Origin: Actinomycetes bacterium | GTDB lineage: Bacteria; Actinomycetota; Actinomycetes; Actinomycetales; Cellulomonadaceae | Assembly (NCBI GenBank): GCA_023438885.1 | Contig: JAEXPS010000006.1 | Span: 1 to 38,907 of the forward strand | Length of the DNA stretch: 38,907 nt | Direction: 5' to 3' | Shown here: in pieces, positions 7,850 through 15,103 of the stretch | How the letters are laid out: every line of letters starts with the position of its first letter | How positions within the stretch are numbered: the stretch's first letter is position 1 | The notes under the pieces: generated by a model | What the model was told of the DNA's origin: nothing | Database searches by the model: none | What the model saw: only the letters and a program-made list of their open reading frames with translations | Program-made: the position numbers and the translations under genes

Positions 7850-8531
7850 CCCGCTCCACTCGCACCGCCCGGACGACACGAGTCGGCTCGACTCCGTCAA
7901 TCGTGGTCGCCTCGACGACTCGTACCCCGGACCAACCGCACTTCTTGGCAGCACCCGCGGCGGCGGTCACCTCCTCCGCTGCACGGCTGCCCTTCAGCGC
8001 GAAGAGCTCTCCGTCAGCGCGCACCAGAGGCGCCGCCCACCTGAACAGCTTGTCGAGCGAGGAGACCGCTCTCGCGGTCACAGCGTCAGCCACCAGCCGA
8101 CCCGCGACGTCCTCCGCGCGGCCGCGCACGACCTCCGTGTTGGCCAGACTCAGCTCGCCCACGACGAAGCGCAGCCAGTCGGTGCGGCGCTCCATCGGCT
8201 CGAGCAGCACCACATGAGCCTCGGGCCGCATCGCCGCCAGCACGATTCCGGGAAGACCGCCTCCGCTCCCGAGGTCCACCAGGGTGCCTGACCGGGGCAG
8301 TAGCGCAGAGCCCGCTGCAGAGTTGAGCAGATGCCGCTCCCACAACCTCGTCGGCTCGTTCGGCCCGAGAAGTCCCCGCGTGACACCGTGCTCCCGGAGC
8401 AGGTCCGCGTAGTGCGACACCGCCGACCATGCGTCGCCGAAGAACACGGGCAGGCGCGGGTCGGCCTCCAGAGGGTCCCCGGTCGCGACAGCACTGGAGA
8501 CGGCTCCCGTCTGCCGTGCAGGATCCGTCAC
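7833..8531 (-). CDS. rsmG: 16S rRNA (guanine-527-N7)-methyltransferase RsmG
   Basis: A 232-aa SAM-dependent methyltransferase that makes m7G527 in the 530 loop of 16S rRNA; loss gives low-level streptomycin resistance in other bacteria. Seen: E-R-H-L-L-N-S, SAM-binding V-D-L-G-S-G-G-G-L-P-G-I-V-L-A, E-P-M-E-R-R-T-D-W-L, and V-T-A-R-A-V-S-S-L-D-K-L near the C-terminal third, all diagnostic of GidB/RsmG. GTG 8531 is preceded by GGAGG; the frame continuing to 8759 runs through a parS site and would add an unrelated arginine-rich extension, so it is rejected. Its end overlaps the preferred parA start by 17 bases. It lies between khpB and parA, the usual place. Confidence 0.95.
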   Translation of the reverse strand: MTDPARQTGAVSSAVATGDPLEADPRLPVFFGDAWSAVSHYADLLREHGVTRGLLGPNEPTRLWERHLLNSAAGSALLPRSGTLVDLGSGGGLPGIVLAAMRPEAHVVLLEPMERRTDWLRFVVGELSLANTEVVRGRAEDVAGRLVADAVTARAVSSLDKLFRWAAPLVRADGELFALKGSRAAEEVTAAAGAAKKCGWSGVRVVEATTIDGVEPTRVVRAVRVERGARVR

Positions 8532-8626
8532 GTCGCCTCCGCCTCTCCCGCCAACTGACCCGCTCACGCTACCGGCGCCCCGCAGCATGCTCGGCGACCC
8601 TTCGCGACCCGACTGGTCGCATGGGC

Positions 8627-8640
8627 GTTTCACGTGAAAC
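8627..8640. promoter_or_regulatory. parS site 4
   Basis: Exact GTTTCACGTGAAAC in the khpB-rsmG gap, about 100 bases upstream of the rsmG start and 989 bases from site 3. Confidence 0.95.
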
Positions 8641-8783
8641 GGCTTCGGCTCATGGGGTGCCTGCGCGCTGGACCGAGCGAGCCACCGCTGCGTCCAGCGC
8701 CACATGGCGGTGACAGACGACCTGGCAGAACCTGGCCCGAGAGTCCGCGGCCACACCACTGGCGCGGGCCGACCGAGAGCACC

Positions 8784-8797
8784 GTTTCACGTGAAAC
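8784..8797. promoter_or_regulatory. parS site 5
   Basis: Exact GTTTCACGTGAAAC in the khpB-rsmG gap, 157 bases from site 4. It is the site closest to dnaA (about 3.1 kb). Confidence 0.95.
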
Positions 8798-8921
8798 GCC
8801 GTCGCCAGCGGTCACTGCGCCGGCAGCACGGCGATCCGGCGGTGCAACACCCGCGCGACCATGGGTGACGACGTCACCGTCGACCCGACACCGCCACCCG
8901 TCTGGCGAGGGCAGCACAGGG

Positions 8922-9434
8922 CTACGCCGGGCGAACCACCACGTACCGATACGGCTCCACGCCGTCGGACTCCGAGCCCAGGCCGGCCTCAGCTACGACG
9001 TCGTGCACCACCTTGCGCTCGAAGGGGTTCATCGGCTCGAGCTCGAGCGGCTTGCCCGTCGCGCGCACCTTCTCGATGGCTTCCTTGGCCAGGTTGGTCA
9101 GCTCTGCCTTCCGGCCGGACCGATAGCCCGCCACGTCGAGCATCAGACGGCTCCGGTCCCCGGTCTTGGCCTGGACCGCCAGCCGGGTCAGCTCCTGAAG
9201 CGCCTCCAGAACCTCGCCGTCGCGCCCCACGAGGCGCTTCAGAGCGCCGTCCCCGGGTCCCTCCGAGACGATCTCCACAGCCGCGCGGCCGTGGTCGACG
9301 TCGATCTCGATGTCACCGTCGACGTCGGCGATGTCGAGCAGGTCTTCGAGGTAGTCCGCGGCGATCTCGCCCTCCTCCTCCAGGCGCCTCGTCACAACCG
9401 TCTCCTCCGACGCATCCGGCGTGGTGCCGCTCAT
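8922..9434 (-). CDS. khpB: RNA-binding protein KhpB (Jag/EloR family)
   Basis: A 170-aa single-strand RNA-binding protein; with KhpA it forms a cytoplasmic complex tied to cell elongation in Gram-positives. Seen: an acidic N-terminal region, a KH domain (about residues 45-103, with L-V-G-R-D-G-E-V at 68-75), and an R3H domain (about 105-168) with R140-x3-H144. The large Jag-N domain of Firmicute homologues is absent, as is usual in actinobacteria. ATG 9434 has AGGAGG seven bases upstream and the yidC stop is 10 bases before it, so yidC and khpB are one unit. Confidence 0.95.
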   Translation of the reverse strand: MSGTTPDASEETVVTRRLEEEGEIAADYLEDLLDIADVDGDIEIDVDHGRAAVEIVSEGPGDGALKRLVGRDGEVLEALQELTRLAVQAKTGDRSRLMLDVAGYRSGRKAELTNLAKEAIEKVRATGKPLELEPMNPFERKVVHDVVAEAGLGSESDGVEPYRYVVVRPA

Positions 9435-9444
9435 GGTGATCCTC

Positions 9445-10599
9445 CTACGCTCCTGCGCCCGAGCCGGCGCTGCCCGAACCCGGGCCCTGACGCTTCTTCT
9501 TCGCCTGCGGCTTCGGCGTGCCGGGCTGACCGGAGGACGTCTCTCCCGCGACCGCCTGGCCGGGCACGTTCGCCGCCGGATCCTCGTCGCCCGCGGCCTC
9601 GTCCTTGCCCGCAGCCCGCGGCGTCGCGGCAGGAGCGCCCGCGGCACGCGGCTTCTGCCGGTTCTTCCGCACAGGCTGCTGGCGCTGCCCGCCACTAGCA
9701 GGGCGCTCCTCGATCACGGGCTTCTCGTCGACGGCGACGACGCCGTGGTGAGCGGCCTTGCGAGCCCGACGCTCCTTGAGCAGACGCTCCGCCTCCGAGC
9801 CCGGGGCCGGCATCCGCCGGATCGTGTAGAACTGCTGGCCCATCGACCAGATGTTGGTCACGGTCCAGTAGATGAGCACACCGATCGGGAAGTTCACGCC
9901 CGAGAACGCGAAGATTAGCGGCATCACGTACATCAGTACCTTCTGCTGCTGCGCCATCGGGCCCTCGAGGGCCGCCTTCGGCATGTTCTTCATGGTCAGC
10001 TGCCGCTGGGTCGTGAACTGCGTGATGCACATCGCGATGATCAGCACCACGGAGACCACGCGCGTGGCGGTGTCCTCCGCACGCAAGAAGATGCCCGAGA
10101 GCGGGGCCCCGAACACCGTGGCGCTCTCTGCCTGGGCCGCCAGCTCCTGGGTGAGGGTCCCGATCGCCGGCCGGGGGTAGTCCCCGTTGGCCAACGCCTG
10201 CAGCGAGTTCAGCACGCGGAACAGCGCGAAGAAGATCGGGGACTGGAGCAGCAGGGGCAGGCACGACGAGAACGGGTTCGTGTTGTGCTTGCGGTACAGC
10301 TCCATCGTCTCGCGGCTCATCGCCTCGCGGGACGCAGGGTCGGTCTTCCCCTTGTACTTCTTCTGGATCGCCTGGAGCTCGGGCTGGATCAGCTGCATCC
10401 CGCGCGACGCCTTGATCTGCCGGAAGAACAACGGGATCAGCAGGATCCGGATGACGATCACCAGGCCGACGATGGACAACGCCCACGCGGCTCCGCCCGC
10501 CGGGTCCAGCCCGATCGCGTCGAACAGACTGTGGAACGTCGTCATGATCCAGGCGACCGCGACCATGATCGGCCACAGCATGCTGTCGAACCAGCTCAT
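9445..10599 (-). CDS. yidC: Membrane protein insertase YidC
   Basis: A 384-aa insertase that moves hydrophobic segments into the inner membrane alone or with Sec. Seen: two N-terminal membrane segments (about 7-26 and 37-59), a cytoplasmic hairpin with Q-P-E-L-Q-A-I-Q-K-K-Y, then three further segments ending in P-I-G-V-L-I-Y-W-T-V-T-N-I-W-S. R51 in V-I-V-I-R-I-L-L-I-P-L sits where the groove arginine is expected. The C-terminal tail (about 110 residues) is basic then Gly/Ser/Ala-rich, as in ribosome-contacting YidC2-type proteins. ATG 10599 is chosen because the upstream frame crosses yidD. S-R-E-T here is not a parS site. Confidence 0.96.
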   Translation of the reverse strand: MSWFDSMLWPIMVAVAWIMTTFHSLFDAIGLDPAGGAAWALSIVGLVIVIRILLIPLFFRQIKASRGMQLIQPELQAIQKKYKGKTDPASREAMSRETMELYRKHNTNPFSSCLPLLLQSPIFFALFRVLNSLQALANGDYPRPAIGTLTQELAAQAESATVFGAPLSGIFLRAEDTATRVVSVVLIIAMCITQFTTQRQLTMKNMPKAALEGPMAQQQKVLMYVMPLIFAFSGVNFPIGVLIYWTVTNIWSMGQQFYTIRRMPAPGSEAERLLKERRARKAAHHGVVAVDEKPVIEERPASGGQRQQPVRKNRQKPRAAGAPAATPRAAGKDEAAGDEDPAANVPGQAVAGETSSGQPGTPKPQAKKKRQGPGSGSAGSGAGA

Positions 10600-10621
10600 C
10601 GGGGCAAGGCTCCTCGGACTC

Positions 10622-10924
10622 TCAGTGCGCGGCCGAGGCCGCGGCGTGGTGGTGCGCGTGCGGAACGCGCACCGGGGGTACGTCGTCAACGCCGCCGCGG
10701 CTCCAGGGGTTGCACCGCAGCAACCGCCAGGCGGCGAGCGCCGTCCCGCGCAGCAGCCCGTGGCGCTGGAGCGCGATCACGGCGTACTGCGAACAGGACG
10801 GGTAGTACTTGCACGTCGGTGGCCGCATCGGCGACAGGTAGCGCTGGTAGGCGCGGATCATCAGGACGACGAAGCGCGCCGGTGCCCTGACCACCACCCG
10901 TGCCCCTCGCGCGAGCCCGCTCAT
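10622..10924 (-). CDS. yidD: Membrane protein insertion efficiency factor YidD
   Basis: A 100-aa YidD protein, a small membrane-associated helper of YidC-dependent insertion. Seen: I-R-A-Y-Q-R-Y-L-S-P, C-K-Y-Y-P-S-C-S-Q-Y-A, the family signature, and C-N-P-W-S-R-G-G-V-D-D near the end. The C-terminus carries a His/Ala-rich tail. Its start overlaps the rnpA stop by 4 bases (ATGA) and its stop is 22 bases before yidC. Confidence 0.96.
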   Translation of the reverse strand: MSGLARGARVVVRAPARFVVLMIRAYQRYLSPMRPPTCKYYPSCSQYAVIALQRHGLLRGTALAAWRLLRCNPWSRGGVDDVPPVRVPHAHHHAAASAAH

Positions 10925-11283
10925 CGTGAGCGCTCACCGGCTCGCCGTGACGCGGTCGCCAGAGCGGCGTCGAGGTCGGACGCCAGGCGCTGGTAGCCGG
11001 CAGTCGCCGCCGGTGGCAGTGCCCGCACGACGACCTTGGCCTGCCCCGGCACATCCGACAGCCGCTCGCGCACCAACGACCGAAGCCGCCGCTTGACGAG
11101 GTTGCGCGTCACCGCGGGCCCCACGGCTCGAGACACGACGAGACCGACCACGGGGCCCGAGGGCTCCGGGTCGGTCGCGTAGGTCAGATGAACCACGAGG
11201 GTCTCCCGGCCGCCACGCGTGCCACGGCGCACCGCCTGCTCGAAGTCCGAGCCGCGGCGCATCCGGTGCGCACGAGGCAGCAC
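10921..11283 (-). CDS. rnpA: Ribonuclease P protein component
   Basis: A 120-aa basic protein subunit of RNase P, which binds pre-tRNA leaders with the catalytic RNA. Seen: M-L-P-R-A-H-R-M-R-R-G-S-D-F and the RNR motif region A-V-T-R-N-L-V-K-R-R-L-R-S-L-V-R-E-R. The gene encoding the RNA subunit is not in the window. It lies 10 bases after rpmH and overlaps yidD by 4 bases, the normal arrangement. Confidence 0.96.
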   Translation of the reverse strand: MLPRAHRMRRGSDFEQAVRRGTRGGRETLVVHLTYATDPEPSGPVVGLVVSRAVGPAVTRNLVKRRLRSLVRERLSDVPGQAKVVVRALPPAATAGYQRLASDLDAALATASRRAGERSR

Positions 11284-11293
11284 CGAGGAGGCG

Positions 11294-11431
11294 TCAGGCC
11301 GAGAGCTCGGCGCGGCCCTTGCGGCGCCGCGCGGCGAGGATGGCGCGCCCGGCGCGGGTGCGCATGCGCAGCCGGAAGCCGTGGGTCTTCGCGCGGCGCC
11401 GGTTGTTCGGCTGGAACGTGCGCTTGGTCAC
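11294..11431 (-). CDS. rpmH: 50S ribosomal protein L34
   Basis: A 45-aa protein of the large ribosomal subunit, near the tunnel exit. Seen: T-K-R-T-F-Q-P-N-N-R-R-R-A-K-T-H-G-F, then R-M-R-T-R-A-G-R and R-R-R-K-G-R-A-E-L-S-A, the whole family signature. The GTG start (11431-11429) has GGGGAG six bases upstream. It is divergent from dnaA across a 422-base gap and heads the rpmH-rnpA-yidD-yidC-khpB operon. Confidence 0.98.
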   Translation of the reverse strand: MTKRTFQPNNRRRAKTHGFRLRMRTRAGRAILAARRRKGRAELSA

Positions 11432-11594
11432 GAGTGTCTCCCCGGGACATGGCCCGCGACGTGCGCGGACGTGTGGTGCAGGTCAGGGTGCCGGGCTGGA
11501 CGGATCCGCGAGAGTCGAGTCTCGATCTCGGTGGACGACCGAGGGCGATGGCATCGAGGCGCGCGCGAACGGAACCCGTCAACAAGGCTCCGCC

Positions 11595-11624
11595 ACGTTA
11601 CCCTGCGAGCCCCGACCGGGTCAA
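11595..11624 (-). promoter_or_regulatory. rpmH promoter
   Basis: On the minus strand TTGACC (11624-11619) is followed by an 18-base spacer and TAACGT (11600-11595), a good housekeeping sigma match of the TTGAC / TANNNT actinobacterial form. The leader to the rpmH GTG would be about 155 bases. Confidence 0.55.
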
Positions 11625-11792
11625 AACTCACCACTTGTCCAGTCGACACGCCGAGGACACGCCACGTCACCCCTGCGTACCCTCGCCGGATGCGCCGGGC
11701 GACCACTACCATCGGTCGTCGTTGCGTCTGCCACCACAGTCTCCCGTCTCGTTTCACCGTGCTCGGCCGTGAGCCCGCGTTCCGCACACAGA

Positions 11793-11801
11793 TGTGGACA
11801 A
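11793..11801. promoter_or_regulatory. DnaA box upstream of dnaA
   Basis: TGTGGACAA, the complement of TTGTCCACA, the common actinobacterial DnaA box. It is 53 bases before the dnaA start codon. Confidence 0.7.
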
Positions 11802-11804
11802 ATG

Positions 11805-11813
11805 TGTGGATGA
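11805..11813. promoter_or_regulatory. Near-match DnaA box upstream of dnaA
   Basis: TGTGGATGA, one mismatch from TGTGGATAA, 3 bases after the previous box and in the same orientation. Confidence 0.5.
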
Positions 11814-11853
11814 ACGCACGCCGGGATCCTCTTGACAACGAGCAGGGGTAGAC

Positions 11854-13272
11854 GTGACCGACGATTTGGCCCGTATCTGGGGCCATGTGGTGTCCTCGCT
11901 GGAGAGCAGCCCGGACATCACGCCGCGCCAGCTGGCCTTCGTTCGGCTCGCCCGACCGCTCGGGCTCTTCGACGGCACGCTGCTGCTCGCGGTCGGCAAC
12001 GAGCTGACCAAGGAGTACCTCGAGATGCGTGTTCGCACCGAGGTCAACGCCGCCCTGTCGGACGCCCTGGGCCGCGAGGGCCGGTTCGCCGTCTCGGTCG
12101 ATCCCGACCTCGAGGACCAGCCGCCCGCCATCCCGGCCCCCGCCGCAGAGCCGCCGGTCACGCCGCGACCGGCTCCGTACGCCCCGGCCCCCCCGCTCCG
12201 TGAGGAGCTGCCGACCGGCCGGCGCATGCCGGCCGAGCCCGCGCGGCTCAACCCCAAGTACCTCTTCGAGACGTTCGTCCCCGGCTCGTCGAACCGCTTC
12301 GCGCACGCCGCCGCACTCGCCGTCGCCGAGGCGCCGGCCAAGGCCTACAACCCGCTCTTCATCTACGGGAACTCCGGCCTGGGCAAGACCCACCTTCTCC
12401 ACGCGATCGGCCACTACGCCCAGAGCCTCTACCCGGCGATCCGCGTGCGCTACGTGAATTCCGAGGAGTTCACCAACGACTTCATCAACTCGATCTCCGA
12501 AGGCAAGGCGGGCGCGTTCCAGCGCCGCTACCGCGAGGTCGACGTGCTCCTCGTCGACGACATCCAGTTCCTGCAGGGCAAGGAACAGACGATGGAGGAG
12601 TTCTTCCACACGTTCAACACCCTGCACAACGCCAACAAGCAGGTGGTCATCACCTCCGACGTTCCACCCAAGGAGCTCAACGGTTTCGAGGACCGCATGC
12701 GCTCCCGCTTCGAGTGGGGCCTCATCACCGACGTCCAGCCGCCGGACCTCGAGACGCGCATCGCGATCCTGCGGCGTAAGGCCGGCAGCGAAGGCCTCCA
12801 GGCGCCCGACGACGTCCTGGAGCACATCGCCTCCAAGATCACCAGCAACATCCGTGAGCTCGAGGGCGCGCTCATCCGTGTGACGGCGTTCGCCAACCTC
12901 AACCGGCAGCAGGTGGACATGTCGCTCGCCGAGATCGTCCTCAAGGACCTCATCACCGACGACGACTCCGCCGAGATCACCGCGACCACGGTGATCGGCC
13001 AGACCGCCATGTACTTCGGCCTGACGATCGAGGACCTGTGCGGCTCCAGTCGCTCACGGGTGCTCGTCACCGCCCGCCAGATCGCCATGTACCTGTGCCG
13101 GGAGCTGACCGACCTCTCGCTGCCCAAGATCGGTCAGGCCTTCGGGGGCCGCGATCACACCACGGTGATGCACGCCAACCGCAAGATCCGCGAGCTGATG
13201 GCAGAACGCCGCTCCATCTACAACCAGGTGACCGAGCTGACCAACCGGATCAAGCAGCAAAGCCGCGCCTGA
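11854..13272 (+). CDS. dnaA: Chromosomal replication initiator protein DnaA
   Basis: A 472-aa AAA+ initiator that binds DnaA boxes at oriC and melts the origin. Seen: domain I (about 1-85), a short Pro-rich domain II (about 88-128), domain III with L-N-P-K-Y-L-F-E-T-F-V, Walker A G-N-S-G-L-G-K-T (172-179) and Walker B L-L-V-D-D-I-Q-F (232-239), and domain IV with the DNA-binding signature G-R-D-H-T-T-V-M-H-A (432-441). Domain II is short compared with Streptomyces DnaA. GTG 11854 has AGGGG seven bases upstream. Two DnaA-box-like sites lie within 62 bases upstream, consistent with autorepression. Confidence 0.98.
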   Translation: MTDDLARIWGHVVSSLESSPDITPRQLAFVRLARPLGLFDGTLLLAVGNELTKEYLEMRVRTEVNAALSDALGREGRFAVSVDPDLEDQPPAIPAPAAEPPVTPRPAPYAPAPPLREELPTGRRMPAEPARLNPKYLFETFVPGSSNRFAHAAALAVAEAPAKAYNPLFIYGNSGLGKTHLLHAIGHYAQSLYPAIRVRYVNSEEFTNDFINSISEGKAGAFQRRYREVDVLLVDDIQFLQGKEQTMEEFFHTFNTLHNANKQVVITSDVPPKELNGFEDRMRSRFEWGLITDVQPPDLETRIAILRRKAGSEGLQAPDDVLEHIASKITSNIRELEGALIRVTAFANLNRQQVDMSLAEIVLKDLITDDDSAEITATTVIGQTAMYFGLTIEDLCGSSRSRVLVTARQIAMYLCRELTDLSLPKIGQAFGGRDHTTVMHANRKIRELMAERRSIYNQVTELTNRIKQQSRA

Positions 13273-13297
13273 TCCGTCCACAGCCAGTCCCCGCTTC

Positions 13298-13306
13298 TGT
13301 GGATAA
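13298..13306. promoter_or_regulatory. Perfect DnaA box in oriC
   Basis: TGTGGATAA, the complement of the consensus TTATCCACA, 26 bases after the dnaA stop. Confidence 0.85.
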
Positions 13307-13406
13307 CCTTGTCCGACGCACGCCCGTGTGCTACCTCGCCGCGGGAGTCTCAACGCCGGCCCGCCCGGAACTCTCCTGTCGCCGCACGACCGGACGGACA
13401 TCCCAC

Positions 13407-13420
13407 GTAGGACGTCCTAC
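13407..13420. repeat. 14-bp perfect palindrome in oriC
   Basis: GTAGGACGTCCTAC is fully symmetric; with one mismatched pair outside it (C/C) CA and TG extend the symmetry to 20 bp (13404-13423). It lies in the box-poor part of the dnaA-dnaN gap. The form suits a dimeric DNA-binding protein; I do not recognise the regulator. Confidence 0.7.
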
Positions 13421-13791
13421 CTGCGCCGACGGGCCGGTACCCGCGACTCTCGCCCCGCCCCCGCCTCCTGCGCGCCCCAACGTTCGACTCGACGCTCAAG
13501 CATCGATGGGACGATTGTTCACACCTGTTGACGCTCCTGTGGATGACAGTGGACGGGCGTCCAGTTCGTGTGGACCGAACCCGCCCCCGCGGTGGACGCC
13601 GCGGGTGTCGTTCACCGCGGTCCACGGACGTCCACCGCTCCGGCGGCACCTCCCACATCGCGATGCACATGCCGCCACGCGGACCGACCTGCGCACTCGC
13701 TCGTCGTCCACATCACCCACAGCCGCTATGACGACAACGACAGTCTTCTTGTCATCCAGCTGCCCACCGTCGTTCGGACGGACGAGACTCC

Positions 13792-13820
13792 TTCGGCGTG
13801 ACTCACCTGTCGCGTAGTGT
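13792..13820 (+). promoter_or_regulatory. Candidate dnaN promoter
   Basis: TAGTGT (13815-13820) fits the TANNNT -10 pattern; TTCGGC 17 bases upstream is a poor -35. The distance to the dnaN ATG is about 70 bases. Confidence 0.35.
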
Positions 13821-13891
13821 TCGCCAAAAGACGAGCAAGCCGACCCGTGGCTGCCCAGGGCCGTCGCGGCGGGAGGACGAAGAGGTGAGGC

Positions 13892-15022
13892 ATGAGGTTC
13901 CGGGTCGAACGTGACGTCCTCGCGGATGCCGTGACGTGGACGGCCCGCACGTTGCCGACGCGCCCGCCGGTGCCTGTGCTCGCCGGTGTGCGCATCGCCG
14001 CGGACACCACAGGAACCATCGAGCTCTCGTCGTTCGACTACGAGGTCTCGGCGCGCTCCCAGATCCCGGCGGAGGTGACCGAGCCCGGGACGGTTCTCGT
14101 CTCCGGCCGGCTGCTGGCCGAGATCTCCCGCTCGCTGCCGGACAAGCCGGTGGACGTCAGCATGGACGGCACCAAGGTGGTCATCACCTGCGGTGCCAGC
14201 CGTTTCACGCTGCTGACCATGCCGGTGGAGGAGTACCCGACGCTGCCGACCCTGCCGCCGGTGGCAGGTGTCATCGACGGCGACGACCTCACCCACGCCG
14301 TGGCGCAGGTCAGCGTCGCCGCGAGCCGGGACGACACCCTTCCTCTCCTCACGGGCGTGCGCGTCGAGATCGACGGCGAGAAGCTGACGCTCCTGGCCAC
14401 CGACCGTTACCGGCTCGCGCTGCGCGAGCTGTCGTGGAAGCCGGCCAGCCCGGGCTTCGAGAGCATCGCGCTGGTGCGCGCGCGCACGCTGATCGACGTC
14501 TCCCGCTCGCTCGGCGCCTCGGGATCCGTCACCGTCGCCCTCACCACGTCAGGCGGTGTGGACCTCATCGGGTTCGAGGCGGGCGGCCGCCAGACCACGA
14601 GCCTGCTCGTCGACGGCGACTACCCGCCCGTTCGGCGCCTCTTCCCGGACGAGACCCCGATCCACGCGATCGTCGACCGGCAGGCCCTGGTCGACGCGGC
14701 CAAGCGTGTGGCGCTCGTCGCCGAGCGCAACACTCCGATCCGGCTCTCGTTCAGCGACGGCCAGTCCGTGCTCGAGGCGGGGCACGGGGACGACGCGCAG
14801 GCGTCCGAGGCCATCGAGGCGACGCTCGTCGGCGAACCGATCACCGTCGCGTTCAACCCGCAGTACCTGCTCGACGGCCTGGGCGCGTTCGACACCCCGT
14901 TCGTGCGGCTGTCGTTCACCCACCCCAACAAGCCGGTCGAGTTCACCGGCCAGGCGGAGCTGAACGGCGACGACTCCCAGGAGTACCGGTACCTCCTGGT
15001 ACCCATCCGCTTCGCCGGCTGA
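13892..15022 (+). CDS. dnaN: DNA polymerase III beta subunit (sliding clamp)
   Basis: A 376-aa protein that dimerises into the ring holding DNA polymerase III on DNA. Seen: M-R-F-R-V-E-R-D-V-L-A-D-A-V at the start, repeated clamp folds, G-V-R-V-E-I-D-G-E-K-L-T-L-L-A-T-D-R-Y-R-L-A in the middle domain, and the C-terminal Y-L-L-V-P-I-R that lines the partner-binding pocket. Length is normal. ATG 13892 has AGAGG six bases upstream. It follows the oriC gap and starts the rightward, replication-codirectional block. Confidence 0.98.
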   Translation: MRFRVERDVLADAVTWTARTLPTRPPVPVLAGVRIAADTTGTIELSSFDYEVSARSQIPAEVTEPGTVLVSGRLLAEISRSLPDKPVDVSMDGTKVVITCGASRFTLLTMPVEEYPTLPTLPPVAGVIDGDDLTHAVAQVSVAASRDDTLPLLTGVRVEIDGEKLTLLATDRYRLALRELSWKPASPGFESIALVRARTLIDVSRSLGASGSVTVALTTSGGVDLIGFEAGGRQTTSLLVDGDYPPVRRLFPDETPIHAIVDRQALVDAAKRVALVAERNTPIRLSFSDGQSVLEAGHGDDAQASEAIEATLVGEPITVAFNPQYLLDGLGAFDTPFVRLSFTHPNKPVEFTGQAELNGDDSQEYRYLLVPIRFAG

Positions 15023-15103
15023 GAGCGCCCGGGCGGCATGGCGCGCCGCCCCGGCGTGGGGCACAGTGACGAGGCAACGGCCGGACGCAGGAGAGGTCGC
15101 GAC

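Larger units (their letters stand above)
8532..8921. other. Non-coding gap between khpB and rsmG with two parS sites
   Basis: About 390 bases without a supportable gene. It holds parS sites 4 and 5, 157 bases apart. Frames open through it on both strands but give Arg/Pro-rich peptides without family motifs. No clear promoter for rsmG was found. Confidence 0.7.
11432..11853. promoter_or_regulatory. Divergent rpmH/dnaA intergenic region
   Basis: No gene is supportable here. It carries the rpmH promoter (11595-11624, minus), candidate -10 hexamers for dnaA (TACCCT 11678-11683, TACCAT 11707-11712, both with poor -35 elements), and two DnaA-box-like sequences just before dnaA (11793-11801 and 11805-11813), which suggests autoregulation. 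Confidence 0.75.
13273..13891. other. oriC: Candidate chromosomal origin oriC (dnaA-dnaN gap)
   Basis: A 619-base gene-free gap. One perfect box TGTGGATAA (13298-13306) and near matches CCGTCCACA 13274-13282, TTGTTCACA 13515-13523, TGTGGATGA 13538-13546, AGTGGACGG 13548-13556, TGTGGACCG 13569-13577, GGTGGACGC 13591-13599, GGTCCACGG 13619-13627, CGTCCACCG 13629-13637 and TCGTCCACA 13704-13712. Most contain the GTGGA/TCCAC core, and they are dense between 13515 and 13640. The least GC-rich run (13728-13760) before dnaN may be the unwinding element. A 14-bp palindrome sits at 13407-13420. Confidence 0.85.

Noticed and set aside
7135..8217. Plus-strand open frame across the parA extension and rsmG
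   Set aside because: Arg/Pro-rich translation without motifs, antisense to two real genes.
8532..8759. N-terminal extension of RsmG running through parS site 4
   Set aside because: The GGAGG-preceded GTG at 8531 gives the normal 232-aa length; the extension is not RsmG-like.
10306..10325. S-R-E-T in YidC as a fourth in-gene parS
   Set aside because: The DNA there is not the GTTTCACGTGAAAC palindrome, only the same amino acids.
11751..11763. GTTTCACCGTGC before dnaA as a parS site
   Set aside because: Only the left half matches and the palindrome is broken by an inserted base.
11832..11837. TTGACA as a -35 for dnaA
   Set aside because: It is only 17 bases before the start codon, so the -10 would fall inside the gene.
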